In this document: piece after piece, positions 53,468-61,753 of the stretch
How the letters are laid out: each line of letters starts with the position of its first letter
Numbering within the stretch: the first letter of the stretch is position 1
NCBI RefSeq assembly: GCF_003182095.1
Contig: NZ_QGTJ01000001.1
Span: forward strand, 62,001 to 126,000
DNA: 64,000 bases
Direction: 5' to 3'
Origin: Plasticicumulans acidivorans
GTDB lineage: Bacteria; Pseudomonadota; Gammaproteobacteria; Competibacterales; Competibacteraceae
Notes under the pieces: model-generated
What the model saw: the letters and a program-made list of their open reading frames with translations, nothing else
What the model was told of the DNA's origin: nothing
The model's database searches: none
Made by a program: the position numbers and the translations under genes

Positions 53468-53525
53468 GGGCACGGCTGCGCAGGCAGTCGTGCCCGCCGG
53501 CAGCGTCCCGGAGCCCCCGGGACGC
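53468..53525 (+). other. Two tandem intercistronic hairpins
   Basis: Hairpin 1: GGGCACG (53468-53474) with CGTGCCC (53489-53495). Hairpin 2: GCGTCCCGG (53503-53511) with CCGGGACGC (53517-53525), loop AGCCC. Neither has a T-run. Between acxC and the alcohol dehydrogenase they could stabilise acxABC mRNA or allow partial termination, setting subunit/dehydrogenase ratios. Confidence 0.55.
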
Positions 53526-53556
53526 CTGCCCCGTCGGCCACCAGGAGAGAGGCACG

Positions 53557-54597
53557 ATGAAAGCACTGGTCTATCAGGGGCCCGGCCGGAAGGCCTGGGT
53601 GGACAAGCCGCAACCCGAGATCGTCAAACCCACCGACGCCATCGTGCGCATCACCCGCACGACGATCTGCGGCACCGATCTGCACATCCTCAAAGGCGAC
53701 GTGCCCACCGTCGAAGCCGGCCGCACCCTCGGCCACGAAGGTGTCGGCGTCATCGAGGCGGTCGGCAGCGCCGTCACCAGTTTCCGTCCCGGCGACCGGG
53801 TGCTGATTTCCTGCATCAGTGCCTGCGGCCGCTGTGCCAACTGCAAGCAGCAGCTCTACGCCCACTGCTCGGATGGCGGCTGGATTCTCGGCCATCTGAT
53901 CGACGGCACGCAGGCCGAGTACGTGCGCATCCCGCATGCCGACAACAGCCTGCATCACATTCCGGCCGGCGCCGATGAAGAAGCGCTGGTGATGCTCAGC
54001 GACATCCTGCCGACCGGGCTGGAAATCGGCGTGCTCAACGGCCAGGTCAAACCCGGCGACACGGTGCTCATCGTCGGCGCCGGGCCGGTCGGCATGGCGG
54101 CGCTGCTGACGGCGCAGTTCTACTCGCCGGCGCGGCTGATCATGGTCGACATGGATGAAAACCGGCTGGCCGCGGCACGCCGGCTCGGCGCCACCCACAC
54201 CCTCAATGCGGCTCAGGGCGCGGTGATCGAACAGATCATGGCGCTGAGCGGCGGCCGCGGCGTCGATGTCGCCATCGAGGCGGTCGGCGTGCCGGCGACT
54301 TTCGACATCTGTCAGGAAGTCGTCGCGCCCGGCGGCCATATCGCCAACGTCGGCGTCCACGGCGTGCCGGTCAGTCTGCACATCGAGAAGCTGTGGCTCC
54401 GCAACATCACGCTGACCACCGGGCTGGTCAACACCAGCACCACACCGATGCTGCTGCAGGTGGTGCAGGCCGGTCGCGTGGCGCCGGGCAGCCTGATCAC
54501 CCACCACTTTCCGCTGCAGCAGATCCTGGAGGCGTACCGCGTATTCGCGAATGCCGCCGAGGAAAACGCGATGAAGGTGATCCTCGTCGCCGACTGA
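53557..54597 (+). CDS. Zinc-dependent secondary alcohol dehydrogenase
   Basis: A 346-residue MDR-family dehydrogenase. Catalytic zinc ligands: Cys38 (TTICGTDLH) and His60-Glu61 (GHEGVG). Structural zinc cysteines 90, 93, 96 and 104. The NAD(P) motif is [12 protein letters not shown] (~residues 173-184), with an Asp (VDMDENR) after it favouring NAD. In this operon it most plausibly oxidises 2-propanol to acetone, the substrate of AcxABC. It resembles the isopropanol/threonine dehydrogenase branch. GGAGAG precedes the start. A different secondary alcohol cannot be excluded. Confidence 0.88.
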   Translation: MKALVYQGPGRKAWVDKPQPEIVKPTDAIVRITRTTICGTDLHILKGDVPTVEAGRTLGHEGVGVIEAVGSAVTSFRPGDRVLISCISACGRCANCKQQLYAHCSDGGWILGHLIDGTQAEYVRIPHADNSLHHIPAGADEEALVMLSDILPTGLEIGVLNGQVKPGDTVLIVGAGPVGMAALLTAQFYSPARLIMVDMDENRLAAARRLGATHTLNAAQGAVIEQIMALSGGRGVDVAIEAVGVPATFDICQEVVAPGGHIANVGVHGVPVSLHIEKLWLRNITLTTGLVNTSTTPMLLQVVQAGRVAPGSLITHHFPLQQILEAYRVFANAAEENAMKVILVAD

Positions 54598-54663
54598 GGA
54601 CAGCCCCCCTCACGCCACTGGCCGCGCCCGACTGGCGCACCGGCCTCCCCCGGAGATTTCGAC

Positions 54664-55380
54664 ATGGCGAACAAACTCTATCCGAGCGCGGCCGCCGCGC
54701 TCGCCGACATCCTCGCCGACGGGCAGACGCTCGCCGTCGGCGGGTTCGGCCTCTGCGGCATCCCCGAAGCGCTGATCGTCGCGCTGCGCGACAGCGGCGT
54801 GCGCAATCTGACCTGCATCTCCAACAATGCCGGCGTCGACGGCTTCGGCCTCGGCCTGCTGCTGGCGACCCGGCAGATCCGCAAGATGATCTCGTCCTAC
54901 GTCGGCGAGAACCGCGAGTTCGAACGCCAGTACCTGAGCGGCGAGCTGGAGCTGGAATTCACGCCGCAAGGCACGCTGGCCGAAAAGCTGCGCGCCGGTG
55001 GCGCCGGCATCCCGGCCTTCTTCACCCGCACCGGCGTCGGCACACCGATCGCCGAGGGCAAGGAAACCCGCGAGTTCGACGGCGAAACCTATCTGCTCGA
55101 ACCGGCGCTGCGTGCCGACGTGGCACTGGTCAAGGCGTGGAAGGCCGACAGCGCCGGCAACCTCGTCTACCGCAAGACCGCGCGCAACTTCAATCCGCAG
55201 GTGGCCACCGCCGGACGCGTCACCGTCGCCGAGGTCGAGGAGATCGTCCCGCTCGGCACGCTCGACCCCGACACCATCCACACGCCCGGCGCTTTCATTC
55301 AGCGTCTGGTGCTCAATCCGGCGCCGGAAAAGCGCATCGAACAACGCACCGTGCGCCCGCGCGCCGCGGTCTCTGCCTGA
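54664..55380 (+). CDS. scoA: 3-oxoacid CoA-transferase subunit A
   Basis: A 238-residue CoA-transferase alpha subunit. It opens [38 protein letters not shown] with the glycine-rich GGFGLCGIP CoA-binding motif and [12 protein letters not shown] later. With the beta subunit encoded 11 bp downstream it transfers CoA, usually from succinyl-CoA, to acetoacetate, which AcxABC generates. GGAGATTT precedes the start. Context makes the acetoacetate role strong, though other 3-oxoacids (oxoadipate) use similar enzymes. Confidence 0.9.
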   Translation: MANKLYPSAAAALADILADGQTLAVGGFGLCGIPEALIVALRDSGVRNLTCISNNAGVDGFGLGLLLATRQIRKMISSYVGENREFERQYLSGELELEFTPQGTLAEKLRAGGAGIPAFFTRTGVGTPIAEGKETREFDGETYLLEPALRADVALVKAWKADSAGNLVYRKTARNFNPQVATAGRVTVAEVEEIVPLGTLDPDTIHTPGAFIQRLVLNPAPEKRIEQRTVRPRAAVSA

Positions 55381-55391
55381 GGATTGCCCGC

Positions 55392-56063
55392 ATGTCCTGG
55401 ACCCGCGATGAAATGGCGGCGCGCGCGGCGCTCGAACTGCACGACGGCTACTGCGTCAACCTCGGCATCGGCCTGCCGACGCTGGTCGCCAACCACATTC
55501 CGCCCGGTATCGACGTCTGGCTGCAGTCGGAAAACGGCCTGCTCGGCATCGGCCCGTTCCCGAGTGACGATGCCGTCGACGCCGACCTGATCAATGCCGG
55601 CAAGCAGACGGTGACCGCCGTGCCCGGCGCGGCGTTTTTCTCCTCGGCCGACTCCTTTGCGATGATCCGCGGCGGCCACATCGACCTCGCCATCCTCGGT
55701 GCGATGCAGGTCTCGGCCAGCGGCGATCTGGCCAACTGGATGATCCCCGGCAAGATGATCAAGGGCATGGGTGGGGCGATGGATCTGGTCGCCGGCGTCA
55801 AGCGCGTCGTCGTGCTGATGGAACACACCGCCAAGGACGGTGCGTCGAAGATCCTGCCGGCCTGCACGCTGCCGCTGACCGGCCAGCGTGTGGTCAACCG
55901 CATCATCACTGAGCTCGGCGTACTCGATGTCGGCGACGACGGCCTGCACCTGGTCGAGCTCGCCCCGGACGTCAGCCTGGCCGCCCTGCGCGCCGCCACC
56001 GGCGCACCGGTAAACGCTGATAAACAGGTGTCTCCTCCACCTCGGCCAGTGGGGGCTGGCTGA
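55392..56063 (+). CDS. scoB: 3-oxoacid CoA-transferase subunit B
   Basis: A 223-residue beta subunit. The catalytic Glu47 lies in SENGLLG, which forms the gamma-glutamyl-CoA thioester. [20 protein letters not shown] and [31 protein letters not shown] are typical of ScoB/AtoA. The last residues (PPPRPVGAG) are encoded inside a long hairpin at 56047-56088, which holds the stop codon in its loop. This is the last gene before an intrinsic terminator and gives acetoacetyl-CoA, ready for thiolysis. Confidence 0.9.
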   Translation: MSWTRDEMAARAALELHDGYCVNLGIGLPTLVANHIPPGIDVWLQSENGLLGIGPFPSDDAVDADLINAGKQTVTAVPGAAFFSSADSFAMIRGGHIDLAILGAMQVSASGDLANWMIPGKMIKGMGGAMDLVAGVKRVVVLMEHTAKDGASKILPACTLPLTGQRVVNRIITELGVLDVGDDGLHLVELAPDVSLAALRAATGAPVNADKQVSPPPRPVGAG

Positions 56064-56088
56064 GGGTCGCTCTCCATCACCCCCACTG
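56047..56088 (+). other. Hairpin spanning the scoB stop codon
   Basis: Perfect 9-bp arms CAGTGGGGG (56047-56055) and CCCCCACTG (56080-56088) with a 24-nt loop containing the TGA of scoB (56061-56063). It shares its last base with the following terminator stem, so the two could form competing or stacked structures. Confidence 0.5.
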
Positions 56089-56126
56089 CGGGAGCGGTCG
56101 AGGCGTCGTGCCGCTCCCGCCTTTTT
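56088..56126 (+). terminator. Intrinsic terminator of the acetone operon
   Basis: GCGGGAGCGG (56088-56097) pairs with CCGCTCCCGC (56111-56120) across a 13-nt loop and is followed by CTTTTT. A canonical rho-independent terminator on the plus strand, placed between scoB and the acyl-CoA ligase, which starts only ~24 bp later. Confidence 0.82.
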
Positions 56127-56149
56127 CTGCTGGCTGCGGAGAGGCCGCC

Positions 56150-57673
56150 ATGAACATCGCTCACCTGCTCAACAACACGGCGCAGCGCTACGGCACGCGC
56201 CCGGCAGTGGCGCTGCACGATCGCGTGCTGCTGTCCTACCGCGAACTGGCGCAGCGCACGCGTCGCGTCGCCGCCGCGCTGCGCGCGCGCGGGCTGGCAC
56301 CGGGCGACCGCGTCGGCCTGGCGATGGGCAATTACCCGGAATACTTCGAGATCCTGTTCGGCTGCTGGCAGGCCGGGCTGATCGCGGTGCCGATGAACCC
56401 GCGCCTGCACCCGAGCGAATTCGCCTGGATTCTCGGCCACAGCGGCGCCCGGCTGTGCTTCGTCGGCCCGGAGCTGGCCGGCGAGCTGGCGGCGTATCAG
56501 CACGACTGCCCGACGCTGCAGCGGCTGATCGCCATCGATGCGCCCGAATATCACGCCATCGCCGAGTATCCCGCCGGACTCGATTGCGCCGAGGTCGATG
56601 CGGCGGCGCCGGCCTGGCTGTTCTACACCAGCGGCACCACCGGCCGGCCGAAGGGCGCGATGCTGAGTCATCGCAATCTGCTGGCGATGACATTGGCCTA
56701 CTTCGCCGATCTCGACCGCCCCGGGCCGCAGGACGCGATGCTGCATCTGGCACCGCTGTCGCACGGTTCCGGCCTGTACATGCTGCCGCACATCGCCCGT
56801 GGCGCCTGTCAGGTGATTCCAGAGAGCGACCATTTCGACCCGGAGGAAGTCTGGACGCTGCTGCGCGAGTATCCGGGCCTGAGCTTCTTTGCCGCGCCAG
56901 TGATGCTTCGCCGCCTGTGCACCAGCCACGTCGATGAAGCAGCGCTGCGTCATCTGCGCACCATCGTCTACGGTGGCGCGCCGATGTACCTGGCTGATCT
57001 GCGCTCGGCGCTCGATGTGCTCGGACCGAAGCTCGCGCAGATTTACGGCCAGGGTGAAAGCCCGATGACCATCACCGCGCTCGATCGCAGCGCCCACGCC
57101 GATATCGCCCATGCCGATTACGAGGCCCGCCTGGCCTCGGTCGGCTACCCGCGCAGCGGCGTCGAGGTGCGCGTCGTCGACGAGCTCGGTCAGCCGCTGG
57201 CCGACGGCGAAGCCGGTGAAGTCGTGGTTCGCGGCGACGTGGTGATGTCCGGCTACTGGCAGGACCCGGTGGCCAGCGCCCGCGCCCTGCAGGGCGGCTG
57301 GCTGCATACCGGCGATGTCGGCAGCTTCGGTGGCGACGGCTTTCTGATGCTGCGCGACCGCAGCAAGGATCTGATCATCAGCGGCGGCAGCAACATCTAC
57401 CCGCGCGAGGTCGAGGAAGTCCTGCTGCGCCATCCGGGGGTGGCCGAGGTCTCGGTGATCGGCTGCCCGGATGCCGAATGGGGTGAGCAGGTGGTCGCCT
57501 GCCTGGTCGCCCGCGACCCGCAGCTGACACCGGGCAACGCCGAACTCGATGAGCTGTGTCTGCAGCACATCGCCCGCTACAAGCGCCCGAAGCAATACCT
57601 CTGGCTGCCGATGCTGCCGCGCAACAGCACCGGCAAAGTGCTCAAACGCGAGCTGCGCGCGCGCTTCAGTTGA
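56150..57673 (+). CDS. AMP-binding acyl-CoA synthetase
   Basis: A 507-residue adenylate-forming ligase. The start at 56150 is preceded by GGAGAGG. The phosphate-binding motif YTSGTTGRPKGAMLSH (~residues 160-175), the A5 motif IYGQGESP, the A7 hinge LHTGDVG and the A8 DRSKDLIISGGSNIYPREVEE are intact, as is the C-terminal catalytic Lys in NSTGKVLKREL. It makes an acyl-CoA from a carboxylic acid, ATP and CoA. It follows the terminator, so it may rely on read-through or on a promoter inside the terminator region. The substrate may be a medium-chain or branched acid. Confidence 0.88.
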   Translation: MNIAHLLNNTAQRYGTRPAVALHDRVLLSYRELAQRTRRVAAALRARGLAPGDRVGLAMGNYPEYFEILFGCWQAGLIAVPMNPRLHPSEFAWILGHSGARLCFVGPELAGELAAYQHDCPTLQRLIAIDAPEYHAIAEYPAGLDCAEVDAAAPAWLFYTSGTTGRPKGAMLSHRNLLAMTLAYFADLDRPGPQDAMLHLAPLSHGSGLYMLPHIARGACQVIPESDHFDPEEVWTLLREYPGLSFFAAPVMLRRLCTSHVDEAALRHLRTIVYGGAPMYLADLRSALDVLGPKLAQIYGQGESPMTITALDRSAHADIAHADYEARLASVGYPRSGVEVRVVDELGQPLADGEAGEVVVRGDVVMSGYWQDPVASARALQGGWLHTGDVGSFGGDGFLMLRDRSKDLIISGGSNIYPREVEEVLLRHPGVAEVSVIGCPDAEWGEQVVACLVARDPQLTPGNAELDELCLQHIARYKRPKQYLWLPMLPRNSTGKVLKRELRARFS

Positions 57674-57676
57674 TCT

Positions 57677-57706
57677 CTGTCAGGCTGGCAGTCACAAATC
57701 TGTCAT
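57677..57706 (+). promoter_or_regulatory. Pho-box-like direct repeats upstream of the first modE
   Basis: CTGTCAG (57677), CAGTCAC (57689) and CTGTCAT (57700) recur at 12 and 11 bp; the last two with the AAAT spacer match a PhoB box closely. A fourth CTGTCAG is at 57733. The block is 50-80 bp before the ATG at 57757. The match is good, but PhoB control of a ModE gene is unusual and unproven. Confidence 0.5.
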
Positions 57707-57756
57707 GCGCAGTCTCCGTGTGCCGACATATCCTGTCAGTACAAGAGGAGACGAGG

Positions 57757-58581
57757 ATGGATACCAGCAGGCTACGCATCGAGGGCCGGTTCTGGCTGCA
57801 GCGCGACGAGCAGCCATTTCTCGGCCGGGGGCGTGTCGAACTGCTCGAACGTATCGACAGCTGCGGGTCGATCGCCGAGGCGGCACGACTGATGGGCATG
57901 GGCTACAAGACGGCGTGGGATAATGTCGATGCCATCAACAATCTGGCCGAACAGCCGTTGGTGGAACGGCAGAAAGGCGGCAAACACGGCGGCGGCACAC
58001 GGCTGACCGCTTACGGCAAAGAGGTCATCGCGCTCTACCGCGAGCTCGAATCGGCGCACAGCCGCCTGCTCGACGGTCTGGTCGAGCGCTACCCGGCGGC
58101 AGCCGGTGTGCAGGCCCTGCTCGGCCGGCTCGGCATCGTCGCCAGTGCGCGCAATCAGCTGCTCACCCGCATCTGCAGCATCGAGCAGGAAGGCTGTGTG
58201 GCGCGCATCGAGCTCGATCTCGGTGGCGATGACCGGTTGTATGCGGAGCTGCTGCCGTCGAGCGTGCAGCGCCTGGCGCTGCAGAACGGCAGCTGGGTGA
58301 TCGCGCTGATTAAGGCGACGGCCCTGCGTCTGTGCGGCGCGGCCGAAGCGGCACCACCCGTCGGCAACCGCTTCGTGGCGCGGATCGAACGCATCGGCGA
58401 CGAGGGTGAAGTCGTCGTCAAACTCGGCGGCGGACGCATGCTGCACGCCGTGATGCCCTCCGGCACGCCATCCTGGCTGGCCGAAGGGGCGCAAGTGCGG
58501 ATCATGGTCGAGCCTACGGATGTCATCCTGCTGACGACCGACATCCCCGTCCCGCGGACAGCGGCAGTGCAGGACACCTGA
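57757..58581 (+). CDS. modE: ModE family molybdate-responsive regulator (copy 1)
   Basis: A 274-residue ModE: N-terminal LysR-like winged helix (~residues 1-110; SIAEAARLMGMGYKTAWDNVDAINN, then RQKGGKHGGG) and two Mop/TOBE molybdate-binding domains (~125-195 and ~200-265, including ARNQLLTRI and VGNRFVARIERI). A strong GAGGAG precedes the ATG at 57757. Molybdate-bound ModE normally represses mod genes. It is convergent with modA copy 1 (6 bp gap) and about 45-50 percent similar by eye to the second modE at 59525. The promoter region carries Pho-box-like repeats instead of a ModE box. Confidence 0.9.
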   Translation: MDTSRLRIEGRFWLQRDEQPFLGRGRVELLERIDSCGSIAEAARLMGMGYKTAWDNVDAINNLAEQPLVERQKGGKHGGGTRLTAYGKEVIALYRELESAHSRLLDGLVERYPAAAGVQALLGRLGIVASARNQLLTRICSIEQEGCVARIELDLGGDDRLYAELLPSSVQRLALQNGSWVIALIKATALRLCGAAEAAPPVGNRFVARIERIGDEGEVVVKLGGGRMLHAVMPSGTPSWLAEGAQVRIMVEPTDVILLTTDIPVPRTAAVQDT

Positions 58582-58587
58582 ACCGGA

Positions 58588-59346
58588 TCAGGGCTTGGTG
58601 AAACCGTAGCGTTCGAGTACCGCAATGCCAGCCGGTGAACGGACATACTCGATGAAGGACTTGCCAAGTTCGGCATTCTGCGTGGTCTTGATCTGCGCGA
58701 TCGGGTACACGATCGGCTTTTCCAGAGGCACGCTGAAGGCGACTTTCACGTGCTCCTTGTCGGTTGCGGCGTCGGTGGCAAATACGAAGCCGACCTCCAC
58801 CTCGCCGCGGCTGACGTAGTTCAGGCTCTGGCGCACGTTATCGGCGAGCACCAGCTTCGGCTCCAGCGACGCCCACAGCTTCGCCACTTCGAGGGCCGAC
58901 TTGGCATAGCGGCCGTTCGGCACCGACGACGGATTGCCGATCGCGATGCGCTTGACCTCGTCAGCCTTCAGGTCGCTCAGCTTTTCCAGCTTCACTTTTG
59001 AATCCGCCGGCGTGACGACGACCAGCTGGTTGCCGGCAAAGTTGACGCGCGTGCCATCGAGGACATGCCCGCCGTCAGCCGCGCGATTCATGGTCTCCTG
59101 GTCGGCCGAAGCAAACACGTCCACTGGCGCGCCCTGGGAAATCTGCTGCAGCAGTGCGCCCGAGGCCGCGAAGTTCATCGTGACCTTGGCATCGGGATGC
59201 GCGGCTTCGAAGCCCTGACCGATTTCCTTGAACGCATTGGTCAGACTCGCCGCGGCAGAAACGATCAGCTCGCCAGCGGATACCGAAAGCGGCAGCAGCA
59301 GCGCTGCACACAGAGTTGCCAGGCGGTGGCGTGGCCGAATATTCAT
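58588..59346 (-). CDS. modA: Molybdate-binding protein ModA (copy 1)
   Basis: A 252-residue periplasmic binding protein, signal peptide ending SVSAG (residue ~25). The ModA start GELIVSAAASLTNAFKEIGQGFEAAHPDAKVTMNFAASGALLQQI carries the oxyanion-binding Ser/Ala-rich segment, and FVFATDAATDKEHVKVAFSVP follows later. It captures molybdate (or tungstate). It is an orphan gene: no permease is attached, so it may deliver to the ModBC encoded at 60211-61745. It diverges from modE copy 2 across a ModE box at 59419-59444. Confidence 0.93.
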   Translation of the reverse strand: MNIRPRHRLATLCAALLLPLSVSAGELIVSAAASLTNAFKEIGQGFEAAHPDAKVTMNFAASGALLQQISQGAPVDVFASADQETMNRAADGGHVLDGTRVNFAGNQLVVVTPADSKVKLEKLSDLKADEVKRIAIGNPSSVPNGRYAKSALEVAKLWASLEPKLVLADNVRQSLNYVSRGEVEVGFVFATDAATDKEHVKVAFSVPLEKPIVYPIAQIKTTQNAELGKSFIEYVRSPAGIAVLERYGFTKP

Positions 59347-59418
59347 GGCAATAACAACCTCTCAGATCGGAATTGGCCGCAGTCGCGGCCCGGGAACGCT
59401 CGGGGGATGTTCGCAACG

Positions 59419-59444
59419 GCGATATGTCAGCAGTAACATATCGC
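59419..59444. promoter_or_regulatory. ModE box between modA1 and modE2
   Basis: Perfect 9-bp inverted arms, GCGATATGT (59419-59427) and ACATATCGC (59436-59444), 8 bp apart. The inner CGATAT-N12-ATATCG has the same 6-12-6 geometry as the enteric ModE operator. It is placed to control divergent modA and modE. Confidence 0.8.
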
Positions 59445-59524
59445 AAAAGCAGACTCCAGCCGTGGATGTGCCTGCGGGCACCCGCTCGCCCGTTCCGTCC
59501 ACCCTCCGCCGCGAGATCCGTCCG

Positions 59525-60328
59525 ATGCCCGACACGCCACCGACCGAACTGCAGGCCGACAGCCGCTTCTGGCTGGAACGCGAGGGACGCCCGTTCCTCG
59601 GCCACTCCCGCGCCGAACTGCTCGAACACATCGATGCCACCGGCTCGATCGCCGAAGCCGCCCGCGCGATGGGCATGAGTTACAAGAACGCCTGGGATAC
59701 CGTCGACGCGATGAACAACCTCGCCGAAGAGGCACTGGTCGAGCGTCAGAAAGGCGGTCGTCACGGCGGCGGTTCGTCGCTCACCGAATACGGACGGCGG
59801 GCGGTCGGCCTGTTCCGCGAGCTCGAACGCATCCACGCCCGCCTGCTCTCGGCGCTGGCCGAACGGCGCAGCGAAGCGGCCGAGGCACAGGCGCTGTACC
59901 TGCGCCTCGGACTGACGGTCAGCGCCAGCAACCAGCTGCTGGGCCGCGTGCGCGAGGTGCTCGACAACGGGCGCCGCCACGACGTCGTGCTCGACATCGG
60001 CGGCCTGCCGCTGCGTGCACGTCTGACCCGTTCGGCGATCAGCCGGCTGTCGCTGGCCCCCGAACGGGCGGTGATGGCGCTGATCAAGGCGACGACGATC
60101 AAGGTCTACCGCCACGACATACCGCAGGGCGACAACGTCTTCCGCGGTGTCATCGAAAGTGACGGTGACAGCGATCACCTCGCCATCCGCCTCAATCAGG
60201 GACGCGTGGTCTACGCCACCGGCTGCGTCGATGCACCACGACCACCGGCCGCCGGCACCGCGGTATGGGTGTCGATCGATCCCGAGGACGTCATGCTCGC
60301 GGTCGCCGACCCGGCGCTGCCGCTCTGA
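59525..60328 (+). CDS. modE: ModE family molybdate-responsive regulator (copy 2)
   Basis: A 267-residue paralog of the regulator at 57757, with the same domains: winged helix (SIAEAARAMGMSYKNAWDTVDAMNNLAEEALVERQKGGRHGGG) and tandem Mop domains (SASNQLLGRVREVL, DNVFRGVIESDGD). It diverges from modA copy 1 with a ModE box between, suggesting autoregulation. Its last 118 bp overlap, in antisense, the 3' end of modC, which is unusual. The residues that differ from copy 1 are mostly in the C-terminal half. Confidence 0.9.
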   Translation: MPDTPPTELQADSRFWLEREGRPFLGHSRAELLEHIDATGSIAEAARAMGMSYKNAWDTVDAMNNLAEEALVERQKGGRHGGGSSLTEYGRRAVGLFRELERIHARLLSALAERRSEAAEAQALYLRLGLTVSASNQLLGRVREVLDNGRRHDVVLDIGGLPLRARLTRSAISRLSLAPERAVMALIKATTIKVYRHDIPQGDNVFRGVIESDGDSDHLAIRLNQGRVVYATGCVDAPRPPAAGTAVWVSIDPEDVMLAVADPALPL

Positions 60329-60972
60329 GGCGGAGCGTCCTCGCGCAGACGACCGTCCCGCAGCCAGAGCACGCGATCGGCCAGTCGCGCGCGATCCTCA
60401 GCCTGGTGTGTCACCAGCAGCGTGGCCAGCCCGAGTTCGCGCTGCAGCGTCAGCAGCAGGTCGCGCACGCTGTTACCCGTGTCGAGATCGAGATCGCTGA
60501 ACGGCTCATCGAGCAGCAGCAGCGCCGGACGGCCGGCCAGCGCACGGGCCAGCGCCGCCCGCTGACGCTCCCCTCCGCTGACCTGCACCGGACGGCGCGC
60601 CAGCAGCGCCCCCAGGCCAACACGCTGCAGCCAGTGCGCGGCAGCCTCATGCTCCTGACGCCGGCCGAGGTGCAGGCGGCGCAGGCCGAGGCGGACGTTG
60701 TCGAGCAGACTCAGATGCGGGAACAGGTGCAGATCCTGGTCGACGTAACCCAGTCCGCGCGCATACACCGGCACACCGAGCAGGTCGCGCTCACCGAGCC
60801 AGACCTCGCCGTGCACCGGCGGCTGCAGACCGGCGACCGCCTTCAGCAGGGTGCTCTTGCCGGCTCCGGACGGCCCGCAGACGCAGACGATGCTGCCGGC
60901 GGCGACATCGAGATCGATACCGCTGAGGCAGCCAGCCGCCAACCCGCGGATGCGCAGGGCCGCGCCGCTCAT
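60211..60972 (-). CDS. modC: Molybdate ABC transporter ATP-binding protein
   Basis: A 253-residue ABC ATPase. Walker A GPSGAGKST, signature VSGGERQRAALARALAG, Walker B LLLLDEPFSDLD and H-loop VTHQAED are intact. It lacks the C-terminal Mop domain of E. coli ModC, being only the catalytic domain. After residue ~215 the tail (SGSAGSATASMTSSGSID... to the stop) is low-complexity and antisense to modE2, so the stop codon was probably lost and the reading frame extended. The ATGA overlap with modB ties the two together. Confidence 0.88.
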   Translation of the reverse strand: MSGAALRIRGLAAGCLSGIDLDVAAGSIVCVCGPSGAGKSTLLKAVAGLQPPVHGEVWLGERDLLGVPVYARGLGYVDQDLHLFPHLSLLDNVRLGLRRLHLGRRQEHEAAAHWLQRVGLGALLARRPVQVSGGERQRAALARALAGRPALLLLDEPFSDLDLDTGNSVRDLLLTLQRELGLATLLVTHQAEDRARLADRVLWLRDGRLREDAPPQSGSAGSATASMTSSGSIDTHTAVPAAGGRGASTQPVA

Positions 60973-61745
60973 GCCGGCAGCTCCGGGCGGCGCAGCAGAC
61001 GCAGCGCGAGCAGCAGTCCGGCCGCGAGCAGCAGCTGCAGCAGTGCACAGACCACGGCGGTATCGGTATCGCCGCTGGCGATGTTCAGGTAGACCGCCAT
61101 CGGCAGCGTTTCGGTGCGCAGGCGCGTGGCGCCGGCGACCATCAGCGTGGCGCCGAATTCACCGAGCGCCCGTGCCCAGGCGAGCACGGCCCCGGCCGCG
61201 ATACCACGCATCGCCATTGGCAATTCGACATGGACGAATACTGCCAGCGGCTTCAGGCCGAGCGTGCTGGCACAGGCGGCATAGCCACTGTCGAGTGCGG
61301 CGAAGCTCGCCACCGAGCTGCGCAGCACCACCGCCATCGCGATGTACGCCTGCGCCAGCACCGCCCCGGCCGGCGAGAACAGCAGCTCGATGCCGAGGCT
61401 CGCCAGCGGTTCGCCGAGCATGCGCCGGCCGAACAGAAACAGCAGGCCGACGCCGACCACCAGCGGTGGCATCACCAGCGGCAGGTCGAGCACGGTTTCC
61501 AGCAGCATGCGGCCGCGGCCGCGCCACTGGCGCAGTGCCCAGGCCCCCGGTACACCGAGCAGCAGCGCGATCGCCAGCGCGGCCAGCGACACGCCGAGCG
61601 ACTGCAGCAGCGCGAAGCGCACCTCCATCGACCCCAGCACTGCCAGCACCGTTGCCAGCTCGACACGCATACCGAGGGCGACGATCACAGCGACCACCAG
61701 CAGCGCGAACAGCAGCAGTGGCAGCAGAGCAAGACGCAGAAACAC
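60969..61745 (-). CDS. modB: Molybdate ABC transporter permease
   Basis: A 258-residue ModB-type permease with about five to six membrane segments. The N-terminal hydrophobic stretch (residues ~5-30) is longer than usual. The core LLLGVPGAWALRQW and the EAA-like loop CASTLGLKPLAVFVHVELPMAMRGIAAGAVLAWARALGEFGATLMVAG are ModB/CysU hallmarks. The stop overlaps the modC ATG. It follows modA copy 2 by 8 bp. Confidence 0.9.
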   Translation of the reverse strand: MFLRLALLPLLLFALLVVAVIVALGMRVELATVLAVLGSMEVRFALLQSLGVSLAALAIALLLGVPGAWALRQWRGRGRMLLETVLDLPLVMPPLVVGVGLLFLFGRRMLGEPLASLGIELLFSPAGAVLAQAYIAMAVVLRSSVASFAALDSGYAACASTLGLKPLAVFVHVELPMAMRGIAAGAVLAWARALGEFGATLMVAGATRLRTETLPMAVYLNIASGDTDTAVVCALLQLLLAAGLLLALRLLRRPELPA

Positions 61746-61753
61746 AGTCGAGG

